A stretch of 64,000 bases of DNA from Saccharopolyspora_D taberi. Lineage in GTDB: Bacteria; Actinomycetota; Actinomycetes; Mycobacteriales; Pseudonocardiaceae. The stretch covers positions 186,001-250,000 of the forward strand of contig NZ_BAAAUX010000003.1 in the NCBI RefSeq assembly GCF_039534165.1, in the 5' to 3' direction. Made by a program: the position numbers and the translations under genes. How positions within the stretch are numbered: position 1 is the stretch's first letter; each line of letters starts with the position of its first letter. Shown here piece after piece: positions 15,790 to 23,920 of this stretch. The notes under the pieces are model-generated. The model was not told the DNA's origin. It did no database searches and was given only the letters and a program-made list of their open reading frames with translations.

Positions 15790-17190
15790 TCAGCTGTCCG
15801 ACTTCGGCGGAATCGGGAAGTTGGCCCGGAAAACCTCCTCCGGGTCGACCGCGGCCCTGATCTCGGTGAGCCGCTCGTAGTCCGCCGCGTCGAACGCGGA
15901 GCGGATCTTGTCCTGTTCGACGGCGCCGAAGGTGAAGTTCAGCCCCTGCCCGATCGCGAGGTCCGACCAGGCCGCCAGCGCCTCGTCGTGCATCTCGCGC
16001 ACGGCGTCGAACTGGCCGGGCAGCGTCAGGGAGAGCACGCCCAGCACGTAGTTGGCGGACCGGTTGCCGACGGCGTTCGGGACCTCGGGGGAGCGGGAGA
16101 GCGCACCGCCGAGGTGGCGCAGGCCGACCACGCACATCGGCTGGGTCTGGGGGCTGGACAGCTTCACCAGCGCCGGGAGCCTGCTCGGGTCGACGTCGCG
16201 CAGGAGCAGGTTCTCGCCGCGGTAGGGGTGCGGCTGGTCGGGCTCGTTGAACACCTTCTCGGACTCGCCGTAGGGGATCTCCGTGAGCCCGTCGATCACC
16301 GGGCCGAGCTCGCGCAGCGGCTTCACGAGCTCGGCGCCGTCCTCGGCGGATCCGTTGTAGGCGATCTGGATCGAGCCGACGTGCTTGCCGCGCAGCGGCT
16401 CGGGAACGTCGGGCACGTCCGGGAAGGTCAGCATCGACACCGCGGAGGCCATCGCCTCCGGGACGTCGGCGGTCCAGCGGTACCAGACCTCCGGCAGCTG
16501 CGGCGTCTGCTCCAGGTCGAAGACCAGCCCACCGCCGTAGATGCGCTCGACCGGCATCAGGTCGATCTCGATCCCCGTGACGACGCCGAAGTTGCCGCCA
16601 CCGCCGCGCAGCGCCCAGAACAGGTCCGGGTCGCTGGTCGCGGTCACCTGCCGCGGCCTGCCGTCGGCGGTGACGATGTCGATGCGCCGGACGTGGTCGG
16701 CGGCGAAGCCGTAGCTGCGGCTCAGGATGCCGACGCCGCCACCCAGGATGTAGGAGACGACGCCGACCGTGGGCAGGCTTCCGGACAGCGGAGCGAGTCC
16801 GTGCGGTGCGGCCGCGTCGATGACGTTGCGCCACTGCGCGCCCGCTTCCACCCACGCCGTGCGTTCCGAGGGGTTCACGGTGACCGAGGTCAGCCTGCGG
16901 GTGCTGATCAGCACGCCGTTGCCGTCGAACGGGGTGGCCAGGCCGTGACCGGTGGACTGCACGGCGACGGGAGCGCCGTTCTCGGTGGCGAACCGGACCG
17001 CTGCCACGACGTCGTCGCCGTTGTCCGCGGCGACGATCAGCGCGGGCCGGTGCGCGTCCAGCAGCTGGAACCCGCTGCGCTCCTCGTCGAAGCCGGGGGA
17101 GTCCGGGGTGAGCACGTCGCCGCTGATGGTGGCGGCCAACGCGGCTCCGGCAGAGCTCAGGTCGTGGTTGTTTTCGATCATGTGGCGCAT
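15790..17190 (-). CDS. BBE-like FAD-linked oxidase, monocovalent type
   Basis: A 466-residue FAD-linked oxidase. The histidine linker is in VQSTGHGLATPFDGNGVLIS; the second linker position lacks cysteine (SLPTVGVVSYILGGG). The FAD domain is followed by a substrate domain, and the C terminus ends with a normal BBE motif. It shares long matching blocks with the oxidase at 9253-10554 (for example RNVIDAAAPHGLAPLSGS versus RQVIAAAAPHGLAPLSGS), so the two are paralogues. The start is taken as ATG 17190 (MRHMIENN); ATG 17181 is an alternative, and neither has a strong ribosome site. It is divergent from a WYL-type regulator, with an inverted repeat between them, and so may be under separate control. 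Confidence 0.88.
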   Translation of the reverse strand: MRHMIENNHDLSSAGAALAATISGDVLTPDSPGFDEERSGFQLLDAHRPALIVAADNGDDVVAAVRFATENGAPVAVQSTGHGLATPFDGNGVLISTRRLTSVTVNPSERTAWVEAGAQWRNVIDAAAPHGLAPLSGSLPTVGVVSYILGGGVGILSRSYGFAADHVRRIDIVTADGRPRQVTATSDPDLFWALRGGGGNFGVVTGIEIDLMPVERIYGGGLVFDLEQTPQLPEVWYRWTADVPEAMASAVSMLTFPDVPDVPEPLRGKHVGSIQIAYNGSAEDGAELVKPLRELGPVIDGLTEIPYGESEKVFNEPDQPHPYRGENLLLRDVDPSRLPALVKLSSPQTQPMCVVGLRHLGGALSRSPEVPNAVGNRSANYVLGVLSLTLPGQFDAVREMHDEALAAWSDLAIGQGLNFTFGAVEQDKIRSAFDAADYERLTEIRAAVDPEEVFRANFPIPPKSDS

Positions 17191-17202
17191 CGTAGGATGA
17201 CC

Positions 17203-17223
17203 TGCGGACACGCGATGTCCGCA
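17203..17223. promoter_or_regulatory. Perfect inverted repeat, probable operator of the WYL regulator
   Basis: TGCGGACA, 5 bases, TGTCCGCA: a perfect 8-bp inverted repeat in the divergent promoter between the BBE oxidase gene (start 17190) and the regulator gene (start near 17268). Its position, 13 bases from the oxidase start, fits a repressor or autoregulation site. Confidence 0.6.
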
Positions 17224-17267
17224 ATGTCCCCGAGATGCTTCCGGAAGCCGAACGCGTGACGGAGAAG

Positions 17268-18230
17268 ATGACCCGGCAGGACATGCCGACCCGGCTGCTG
17301 CGGCTGCTGTCACTCCTGCAGAGCAGGGCCGAGTGGCCCGGCGGCGAGCTCGCGGCCAAGCTCGGCGTCACCACCCGCACCCTGCGCCGGGACGTCGAGC
17401 GCCTGCGCAACCTCGACTACGTCGTCGAGGCGACGACGGGCGTCTTCGGCGGATACCGGCTGGGGTCCGGTCAGAAGCTGCCGCCGCTGCACCTCGACGA
17501 CGACGAGGCGATCGCCGTGGCCGCCGGGCTGGTGACCGGGGCGGGCGGCTCCCTCGCCGAGGACGCCTCGATGCGCGCCCTGGCGAAGCTGAAGCGGCTG
17601 CTGCCGACCAGGTTGCGGCCGAGGCTGGCCGCGATGACCAACGCGACCGCGGCCGTCTCGCCCCGCGCGGCGGCCCGCGCCGAACCCGCCGTGATCGCGC
17701 GGCTCGCATTGTGCTGCAGCGAGCGGGAACTGGTCACCTTCAGCTACCGCAAGCGGTCCGGCGCGACCAGCACGCGCCGCGTCGAGCCGAGCAACCTGCT
17801 GACCCTGGAAGGACTTTGGTACCTGCTCGGCTTCGACGTCGAGCGGCAGGACTGGCGGGTGTTCCGCATCGACCGGATGGAACAGCCCACCTCCACGGGC
17901 CACCGGTTCGTCCCCCGCGGACTGCCCGCCGGGGATCCCGCGGCCTACCTCGCCCAGTCCCTGATGAACGCTCCGTACCGCTACCGGGCGCAGATCACCG
18001 TGCCGCTGCCGGCGGAATCCGTGCGCGCCCGGCTGTTCGCCCCGATCCCCGGGGTGATCACCGATGCCGGGCCGGACCGCTGCACCGTGCGGCTCAGCAC
18101 CGAGAACGCCGAGGTGATAACCCAGTACATCGTCGCGATCGGGGCGCTGACCGAGGAGTTCGAGCTCGACGCGTGCGAGGAGATCCGAGCGCGGCTGCGC
18201 GCGCTCGGATCGCGGTTCAGCCTCGTATGA
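17268..18230 (+). CDS. YafY/DeoR-type transcriptional regulator with WYL domain
   Basis: A 320-residue regulator. The N-terminal winged helix-turn-helix (about residues 8-60) includes the segment LAAKLGVTTRTLRRDVERLR, followed by VFGGYRLG, the DeoR-like HTH_11 pattern. A WYL ligand-sensing domain (about 130-205) includes the segments RRVEPSNLL and EGLWYLLGFD, and a WCX-type C-terminal extension follows. The start is ATG 17268 (GGAGAAG just before it); ATG 17283 is possible. It is divergent from the BBE oxidase at 15790-17190, which it probably controls. Its 3' end overlaps that of the convergent griC-like gene by 14 bases. Confidence 0.88.
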   Translation: MTRQDMPTRLLRLLSLLQSRAEWPGGELAAKLGVTTRTLRRDVERLRNLDYVVEATTGVFGGYRLGSGQKLPPLHLDDDEAIAVAAGLVTGAGGSLAEDASMRALAKLKRLLPTRLRPRLAAMTNATAAVSPRAAARAEPAVIARLALCCSERELVTFSYRKRSGATSTRRVEPSNLLTLEGLWYLLGFDVERQDWRVFRIDRMEQPTSTGHRFVPRGLPAGDPAAYLAQSLMNAPYRYRAQITVPLPAESVRARLFAPIPGVITDAGPDRCTVRLSTENAEVITQYIVAIGALTEEFELDACEEIRARLRALGSRFSLV

Positions 18231-19584
18231 CCGCCTTGGTGCGCATGAGGAAATCGACCAGGTAGCCGTCGTGGGGGAGACCGATGTCGGTCCAGTAGGT
18301 CGGGTGGTCGCCCCGGTGCAGGTTCGAGATCGTCGGCTCGGAGACGAGTTCGTCGAACAGCTCGTCGTCGCCGGTGATCGCGGTCAGCGTCAGCGTGTCG
18401 CGCAGCGCCTCGACTCCCCGCCTGCGCTCCCAGGGCGCGACCCACACGCACGGGAACGGCAGCTCCAGCTCGATCTGCGGTGCGTCGGGCCGGTCGACCT
18501 GGTGCACGGCGGGCCGCAGCGCCGCGCTGCCGTCGCCGAGGTCGTGGGCGATGCCGTCCCCGCCCAGCCACGGCTTCGCGTCCTCAGCCCGGGTGCGCAG
18601 GAAGCTCTCCACCGCGCGGGCGGAGCCGAGGGCCTGGACGGGCAGAACCGCGTCCTCCTCCTCGGGTTTCCGGGCGGGCAGGGCGGCCAGGCGTTCCGCG
18701 AGCGCTTCGGCGAGTGGTCCGGGATCGCCCTCCACCAGCACCGCCGTGGCGTTCACGCAGCCGGCGCCGCCGTGGTGCGCCACCGAGTCGGCGATGGTGT
18801 CCAGGTGCTCGCGCCAGTCCGCGTCGGCGGTGACGAGGATCTTCGACCGGCCCGGGTCCTGGGAGCGGATCGCCGGGTCCGGGGCGAAGCGCCGGACCAC
18901 GTCGTCACCGCCGTAGGCAAGATCGGCACCTCGCAGGATCGCCGCGCCCGCCTCGTGCTCGGTCGGCAGCCAGACCACCTGATCCGCGCCGAAACCGGCG
19001 GCGCGCAGGGCGGAAACCAGCCGGTGCGCGGTGAACGGCTCGCGCTGGTTCGGCCGGACGACGACGCGGTAGCCGAGCGCCAGCGCTTCCAGCCAGTGGC
19101 CGTGGCCGCCCGGATGCGCGCCGGAGGCGTGCACGGCGAACACCTCGCCGCGCCGCACCCACACCGCGCGGCCGGTCCGGGTCAGCGGGTCGCGCCAGTC
19201 GGCCACCGCGCCCTGCGGGCGGGCCGCCTCCACACCGCGCCGCACGTTCGCCGCCCGGTGGGCGATCGACCGGGTCGCGGTGCGGATGACCGAGATCGGC
19301 AGTCCCGACACCCGGCACGCGGCGTGCTGGTACTCCTCGACGGACGCGCCCCCGACGTCCGCGGTGGCGAACAGCTCTCCCGCTTCTGCGATCGCGCGGG
19401 CGCGCTCGTCGAACGGCAGCGGCTTCGCCTTCCGCAGGGCGCTGAGCGCGCGGGTGACGAACAGCTTGGGCACCAGGCCCAGTTCCGCGATGTGGTTCCC
19501 GGAAACGTCCTTGACGTCGAGCTTGTCCTTCGCCGGGTAGTCCCCGGAAGGGCCGAGCGGATCGAGCCGGATCGGCGTGGACAT
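18217..19584 (-). CDS. Acyl/aryl-thioester reductase of the LuxC/GriC/EhpG type
   Basis: A 455-residue protein of the LuxC (acyl-CoA reductase) branch of the aldehyde-dehydrogenase superfamily. The probable catalytic cysteine is in HHGGAGCVNATAVLVEG, and the nucleotide-binding half has VVVRPNQREPFTAHRLV. In grixazone biosynthesis (GriC/GriD) and griseoluteate biosynthesis (EhpG/EhpF) such a protein works with an adenylating partner to reduce an aromatic carboxylic acid to the aldehyde. The partner gene is directly upstream, with a one-base stop/start overlap (TGATG), so a heteromeric acid reductase is very likely. The candidate substrate is the amino acid made by the PhzE/PhzD branch of the same operon. 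The last gene of the operon. Confidence 0.85.
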   Translation of the reverse strand: MSTPIRLDPLGPSGDYPAKDKLDVKDVSGNHIAELGLVPKLFVTRALSALRKAKPLPFDERARAIAEAGELFATADVGGASVEEYQHAACRVSGLPISVIRTATRSIAHRAANVRRGVEAARPQGAVADWRDPLTRTGRAVWVRRGEVFAVHASGAHPGGHGHWLEALALGYRVVVRPNQREPFTAHRLVSALRAAGFGADQVVWLPTEHEAGAAILRGADLAYGGDDVVRRFAPDPAIRSQDPGRSKILVTADADWREHLDTIADSVAHHGGAGCVNATAVLVEGDPGPLAEALAERLAALPARKPEEEDAVLPVQALGSARAVESFLRTRAEDAKPWLGGDGIAHDLGDGSAALRPAVHQVDRPDAPQIELELPFPCVWVAPWERRRGVEALRDTLTLTAITGDDELFDELVSEPTISNLHRGDHPTYWTDIGLPHDGYLVDFLMRTKAVIRG

Positions 19585-20681
19585 CAGTAGACCCCCTCGA
19601 TCACGACGTCGTCCTCGAAGACCTCGACCGGTTTGATGTCCGCGACCGCGTCCCCGACCGCGCCCTCCGGCGGCTCCACCCGGATCGCCGTGTCGCGCTC
19701 CAGGTTGTTGGGCAGCAGCAGCGACTTGCTGACGTGGTGCATGACGACCTGGCCCCGCTCGCCGAGCCGCACGCTGTGGCCGGTCTTCGGGTCGACGACG
19801 GAGAACGTGTTGTAGGGCGAGAAGGAGTCGAAGACGCATTCCGCGTCGTCGGCGAGACCGAGCCGCTCACCGGCGACGCCCAGCACCATGGTGCTGCCGT
19901 AGTGGCCGTACAGCACGGAGTCCGGGAACACCTCGGTGCGGTAGAGGTGACGGCTGGCCGCGTCCAGCTGGGTTCCGCCCCAGCGGATCGCCCGCACCTT
20001 CTCGTTGATCAGCTCGACGAGCTCGTCGCGTTCGACGACCCGCTCCAGCAGGGCGGGGGTGATCGCCATGACGCCGACGTCCTGCGTGCGCAGGACGTCG
20101 GCCAGCTGGTCGACCACGTGGTCGGCGTACGCCCGCGCCTCTTCGTGCCTGCCCGCGGCGATGAGCTTCTTGACCCAGCGCGGGTCGAGGTCGACCGTCA
20201 TGCCGAACCGGCCGTGCGTGCGCGCGGACTGCTCGAACAGCCTGCCGACGATGTGCGGGCCGGTCGGGGTGACGCCGAGCCACTGCGCGTCCCGGGGGAA
20301 CCCGTGCGCGTCGAGCTTGGCGTTGCACCAGTCGGTGAGGCGGTCGAGCCAGTCCCGCGTGCACACGACGCGCTTGGGCGCTCCGGTGGTGCCGCCGCTC
20401 TCGAAAACGCCGACGATGTCGGCCTTTCCGCCGTAGCCGCGCGGGATCAGGTCGGTGACCGGGACGTGGCGGAGTTCGTTGACGACGTTGGGGAACAGCC
20501 GGAGGTCGTCGTGGCTCTTGACGTCGGTCCGGGGGTCGAAGTCCAGGTCCTTCGCACGTCGCAGCCAGTAGGGCGAACCGGTTTCCGGGTGGAAGTGCCA
20601 TTCCACGGCCGCCTGGACGAGCTCGTCCGGATCGGGCTGGACGTGGGCTGGGAGGTCGAGGATCGGGTTTGGAGTCGGCAC
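19584..20681 (-). CDS. Adenylating partner of acid reductase (GriD/EhpF type, ANL superfamily)
   Basis: A 365-residue protein related to phenylacetyl-CoA ligase and LuxE-like adenylating enzymes, and to proteins annotated as phenazine antibiotic biosynthesis (EhpF). The ATP-binding loop reads ESGGTTGAPKRVV, and a second segment, YGHYGSTMVLG, matches the A5-like aromatic motif. The C-terminal lid is shorter than in acyl-CoA ligases. It should activate the carboxylate as the adenylate for reduction by the LuxC-type partner. The start is GTG 20681 with GAAGGAAC upstream. Substrate selection cannot be read from the sequence; EhpF and GriD use aryl acids, which fits DHHA or 3-hydroxyanthranilate. 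Confidence 0.85.
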   Translation of the reverse strand: MPTPNPILDLPAHVQPDPDELVQAAVEWHFHPETGSPYWLRRAKDLDFDPRTDVKSHDDLRLFPNVVNELRHVPVTDLIPRGYGGKADIVGVFESGGTTGAPKRVVCTRDWLDRLTDWCNAKLDAHGFPRDAQWLGVTPTGPHIVGRLFEQSARTHGRFGMTVDLDPRWVKKLIAAGRHEEARAYADHVVDQLADVLRTQDVGVMAITPALLERVVERDELVELINEKVRAIRWGGTQLDAASRHLYRTEVFPDSVLYGHYGSTMVLGVAGERLGLADDAECVFDSFSPYNTFSVVDPKTGHSVRLGERGQVVMHHVSKSLLLPNNLERDTAIRVEPPEGAVGDAVADIKPVEVFEDDVVIEGVY

Positions 20682-20735
20682 TGTCGTTCCTTCTCTCGCT
20701 CGCGGACGGCTCGATCTCGTGGATCCGGCCGGGGA

Positions 20736-21074
20736 TCAGGCCGGTTTCAGCGCGGTACCGAGGCCGGTGAGCGCCGGGGTGGTGTGCCTTCCTTCCACCG
20801 CGGCCTCTATCTCGACCTCCATCCGGTGGGTGGGCGGATATCCGATGAGTTCGGCGGCCCGGTTCGGGGGCAGCGGCTGGGTGGTGTCCGCATCGGACTC
20901 CCACAGCATCACCGCGCCCCACAGGTTGCGTTCCCGGTCGGCGAACCAGAACTTGAGGCGCAGGCCGTGCACACCGGCCCACTCGGCGACGACCTCTTCG
21001 CGCAACAGCTCCCGCAGGGTGTCGATCGTCTGGTGGGAACGGCTGAGGTCCCAATGCGCGACGGTGGCCTTCAT
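20736..21074 (-). CDS. Small protein, possibly of the dimeric alpha+beta barrel (YdhR-like) type
   Basis: A 112-residue protein starting at ATG 21074. It has an opening strand (MKATVAHWDL), a helix rich in Glu and Leu (TIDTLRELLREEVVAEW) and strands with LRLKFWFADRERNLWGAVMLWES. The pattern resembles small putative monooxygenases of the YdhR kind, but the resemblance is weak. It lacks clear catalytic motifs. It sits between the DAHP synthase and the acid-reductase genes, 55 bases after the former, in the same operon. A role in a small oxidation or cyclisation step is only a guess. Confidence 0.55.
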   Translation of the reverse strand: MKATVAHWDLSRSHQTIDTLRELLREEVVAEWAGVHGLRLKFWFADRERNLWGAVMLWESDADTTQPLPPNRAAELIGYPPTHRMEVEIEAAVEGRHTTPALTGLGTALKPA

Positions 21075-21129
21075 CTGCGGAGCACCTCCCTCGGTTTCGC
21101 GGAAAGCATTGTTTCGCCCGGAGCCGGTC

Positions 21130-22311
21130 TCAACGCCGTGTCCAACCGTGCGCCCACGCCTCGGCGGCGAGGGAGGCGACGTCGGCGGCCTGTCCCGCGT
21201 TGAGCCGCGGATCGCATGCGCTCGTGTAGTTCTTCCCCAGGTCCTCGGCGCGCACCGGCTCGGTGCCGCCGAGGCATTCCGTGACGGCGTGGGCCGTCAT
21301 CTCCAGGTGGAGCCCGCCGGGGTGGGTGCCGAGCTGCCGGTGGATCCCGACGAACGCGCGGATCTCGGCCACGATGTCGGCCACCGACCTGGTCTTGGTC
21401 CCCGTTTCGGTCACGTTCGTGTTGCCGTGCATGGGATCGCAGACCCACAGGACCGGGACCTCGGCGAGCCGGACCTTGTCGACCAGCGCCGGGAGGACGT
21501 CCTCGATCCGGTCCGCGCCGAGGCGCGTGATCAGGGTGAGCTTCCCCGGCGTGCGCTCCGGGTTGATCCTGGTGATCAGGTCCAGCAGGTCGTCGGGGGT
21601 CGCCGAAGGCCCCACCTTGACGCCGAACGGGTTGTTCACGCGCGCGGCGAGTTCGACGTGCGCGCAGTCGGGGTGGCGGGTCCGCTCACCGATCCAGAGC
21701 ATGTGCCCGGACGACGCGTAGGTCCGCCGGGTGTCCGGGTCGGTGCGCACCAAGGAGTTCTCGTAGTCCAGCAGGAGTGCTTCGTGGCTTGAGTAGCACC
21801 ACTGCGCCATCGACCGGAGCCGCCGCAACGCCGCGGCGGACTCGTCGTAGGCCCGCAGCAAGCGATCCGGGTCGGCCGCGCGTTCCCGCGCGCTGAAACC
21901 CGTGCCGTTGACGGCATCGCCGCGATAGGCGGGAAGAACCGTGCCGTGGCGTTGTTCGGTCGTCCGCGAGCGGGGCTTGGCGTACTGGCCCGCGACGCGG
22001 CCGACCGCGACGACCGGGAGCTCCGCACCCTCGGACAGCGTCGAGGCCATCCGCCCGAGCATGGCCATGGTCTGTTCCGTCTCGTGGCGCGCCGGAGCTC
22101 CGAAGATCTCGGCGCAGGGTCCGCCCTGGAGCAGCAGCGCCCGTCCGGCAGCGGCTTCCGCCAGCCGCCGCCGCAGCGCGTCGACCTCTTCCTGGGCGAC
22201 AAGGGCGCGGCGGCTCCGCAGGGTGGCCGCGACGCGGTGCAGGTGGTCGGGATCGGGCCAATCGGGTTGCTGGTCGGCGCGCAGGACGCGCGCGGTTCCG
22301 CCGGGCGTCAC
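21130..22311 (-). CDS. phzC: Class II (plant-type) DAHP synthase, PhzC-like
   Basis: A 393-residue enzyme that condenses phosphoenolpyruvate and erythrose-4-phosphate, the first step of the shikimate pathway. Class II motifs are present: LLQGGPCAEIFG near residue 55, RVAGQYAKPRS, and WVCDPMHGNT, plus the C-terminal LGKNYTSACDPRLN. The GTG at 22311 overlaps the stop of the upstream gene (GTGA), which fixes the start at the normal family length; the very long upstream frame is a shadow. Cluster-encoded DAHP synthases of this kind boost chorismate supply for phenazines and aminobenzoate-derived products, which fits phzE and phzD in the same operon. Confidence 0.95.
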   Translation of the reverse strand: MTPGGTARVLRADQQPDWPDPDHLHRVAATLRSRRALVAQEEVDALRRRLAEAAAGRALLLQGGPCAEIFGAPARHETEQTMAMLGRMASTLSEGAELPVVAVGRVAGQYAKPRSRTTEQRHGTVLPAYRGDAVNGTGFSARERAADPDRLLRAYDESAAALRRLRSMAQWCYSSHEALLLDYENSLVRTDPDTRRTYASSGHMLWIGERTRHPDCAHVELAARVNNPFGVKVGPSATPDDLLDLITRINPERTPGKLTLITRLGADRIEDVLPALVDKVRLAEVPVLWVCDPMHGNTNVTETGTKTRSVADIVAEIRAFVGIHRQLGTHPGGLHLEMTAHAVTECLGGTEPVRAEDLGKNYTSACDPRLNAGQAADVASLAAEAWAHGWTRR

Positions 22312-23786
22312 GCCGGGTCGCCCAAGCCGTGCGCGACCCGGCCCAGGGAGGTGCGGTCGACGGTCCCGTCCGGGAGCAGGGGGAGGTCGTCGAGCGCGAC
22401 GATGCTCGTCGGCAGGAACCGCGCCGGCACCTTGTCGCGCAGCCAGTCGCCGAGCTGCGCGCTGAGCGCGGCGCCCCGGTGGGCCGCGGCCGGGGACTCG
22501 GTCAGCTGCGGTCGCGCGGGGTCGGCGACCGGGTAGGTGCCGATCAGCTTTTCCTTCCCCGCGACGAAAACGACCTCGAAGCGGTCGGCTTGCGCCGCGC
22601 TGGGCGCGAAAACGGCGTGGCGTCCCGCAGCGGTGGCGAGCAGGCTCACGTCGTGCGGGTCGACCGAGTCGGGGTCGATGCTCCTGGCGAGTTCGGCCGC
22701 ACGGGCGGAATCGCCCGCTTCGACGGCCCGCAGCGCAGCCGCTTCGCCTGCGAGCCGCGCGTTGGGCACGCCGGTGACCCGCAGCGGTCCGGCGGAGGCG
22801 GCCACCTGCTTGTCCAGCTCCGCGAGGCTGGTGACCTCGTCGCCCCAGCGCAGTTGCGGGCAGCCGGACACGTCGGTCGCCTGCGAGGGCGCCTTGTGCA
22901 GGACGATGTCGTACCGGTGCCGGGTCAGCTCGTTGTGGTGGTTGCTCTGCTTGAGCTGGACGTCGACCCCGGCGACGTCGGGGTGGCTGCGGGCGATGTC
23001 GAGGAAGAAGTCGGGGTGGACGAACAGCTCCTCGTCCTTGGCCCCGTGCTTCTGCGCGAGCCGCCGCACCGCGTCGGCGTCGGTCGCCCTCGGGTGCCGC
23101 AGCGCGATCGCGGCGAACAGGTAGTCCCGGGTGCGCAGGTCGCGGATGTCGCCGACGAACAGCGAACCACCGGGCTTGAGCAGCGTCAGCGCCCGGTTGA
23201 TCACGGTCGTGAGGTAGGAGCCGCTGGGGAAGAGCTGGACGACCGAGTTGATGACGGCGGTGTCGAAGTGGGCGGCCGGGAGCCCGTCGACGTCGTCGGC
23301 ACCCTGGCTGCGGAGCACGACGCGGTCCGCGAGCGCGGGATCGGCGCTGACGTGCCTGGCCAGCTCGTCGACGCCGACCGAGGACAGGTCGGTCGCCCAG
23401 TACTCCTCGCAGTCCCGCGCGAGCGGGGCGAGCAGCAGGCCGCTGCCCGCGCCGAGCTCGACGACGCGCCGCGGCTCCAGTTCGCGGATCCGCTCGACGG
23501 TCCGGTCCCGCCACTGCCGCATCTCGGCGACGTCGATGGGACGCCGGTCGTAGGCGCTGTTCCAGCCCGCGAAGTTCTCGCCGAACTCGGCGGAGGTGTT
23601 CGAGCCGTACAACCGGTCGAAGATCTCCTGCCACTCCGTGACCTGCTCCTCGGCCCGGGTGTCGGCCGCCGCGGTCGCGGCGCGGAGGACGACGTAGGCC
23701 ACGGTGCCGGGGTCCTGGTCGACGACCACGGCCTGGGCGACGTTGTCGTGCTGGGTCAGCACGCGCTCGATCTCGTTCGGGTTCAT
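22308..23786 (-). CDS. Stand-alone adenylation-domain C-terminal fragment with embedded methyltransferase
   Basis: A 492-residue protein with an unusual build. Residues 1-35 (NEIERVLTQHDNVAQAVVV... VAYVV) match the start of the small C-terminal subdomain of an NRPS adenylation domain. Residues about 45-400 are a SAM-dependent methyltransferase of the NRPS-inserted class, including GWNSAYDRRPIDVAEMRQWR, VVELGAGSGLLLAPLA and LLKPGGSLFVGDIR. The last 50 residues return to the adenylation subdomain (LPTSIVALDDLPLLPDGTVDRTSL). In the final motif, normally NGKVDR, the catalytic lysine is Thr. The large N-terminal adenylation core (A1-A7) is missing. It should therefore methylate a carrier-bound substrate, perhaps the threonyl residue loaded by the A domain downstream of phzG, and cannot activate by itself. 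ATG 23786 has GGAG upstream. Confidence 0.88.
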   Translation of the reverse strand: MNPNEIERVLTQHDNVAQAVVVDQDPGTVAYVVLRAATAAADTRAEEQVTEWQEIFDRLYGSNTSAEFGENFAGWNSAYDRRPIDVAEMRQWRDRTVERIRELEPRRVVELGAGSGLLLAPLARDCEEYWATDLSSVGVDELARHVSADPALADRVVLRSQGADDVDGLPAAHFDTAVINSVVQLFPSGSYLTTVINRALTLLKPGGSLFVGDIRDLRTRDYLFAAIALRHPRATDADAVRRLAQKHGAKDEELFVHPDFFLDIARSHPDVAGVDVQLKQSNHHNELTRHRYDIVLHKAPSQATDVSGCPQLRWGDEVTSLAELDKQVAASAGPLRVTGVPNARLAGEAAALRAVEAGDSARAAELARSIDPDSVDPHDVSLLATAAGRHAVFAPSAAQADRFEVVFVAGKEKLIGTYPVADPARPQLTESPAAAHRGAALSAQLGDWLRDKVPARFLPTSIVALDDLPLLPDGTVDRTSLGRVAHGLGDPA

Positions 23787-23920
23787 CGGGTCTCCTTCAG
23801 CGCGGGGGAGCGGAACCGGGCCGCTCCGGCGCTCGGATCGGGTTGGTTTCGGGGGCCGAAGCGGCTTCGCCGGTTCGGTTGGCGGCTGGGCGCCGCGCAG
23901 GCCTTCGCGACCTCTCCGCC

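Noticed and set aside
21140..21168. A further GTCCAACCG half-site resembling the StrR operator
   Set aside because: It lies inside the end of the DAHP synthase coding region, and the expected second half-site 11 bases further reads CTCGGCGGC, without match.
21130..23634. A single long protein of 834 residues including the DAHP synthase
   Set aside because: The upstream part is an Arg/Pro-rich shadow of the methyltransferase gene; the true start is GTG 22311, overlapping the stop of that gene.
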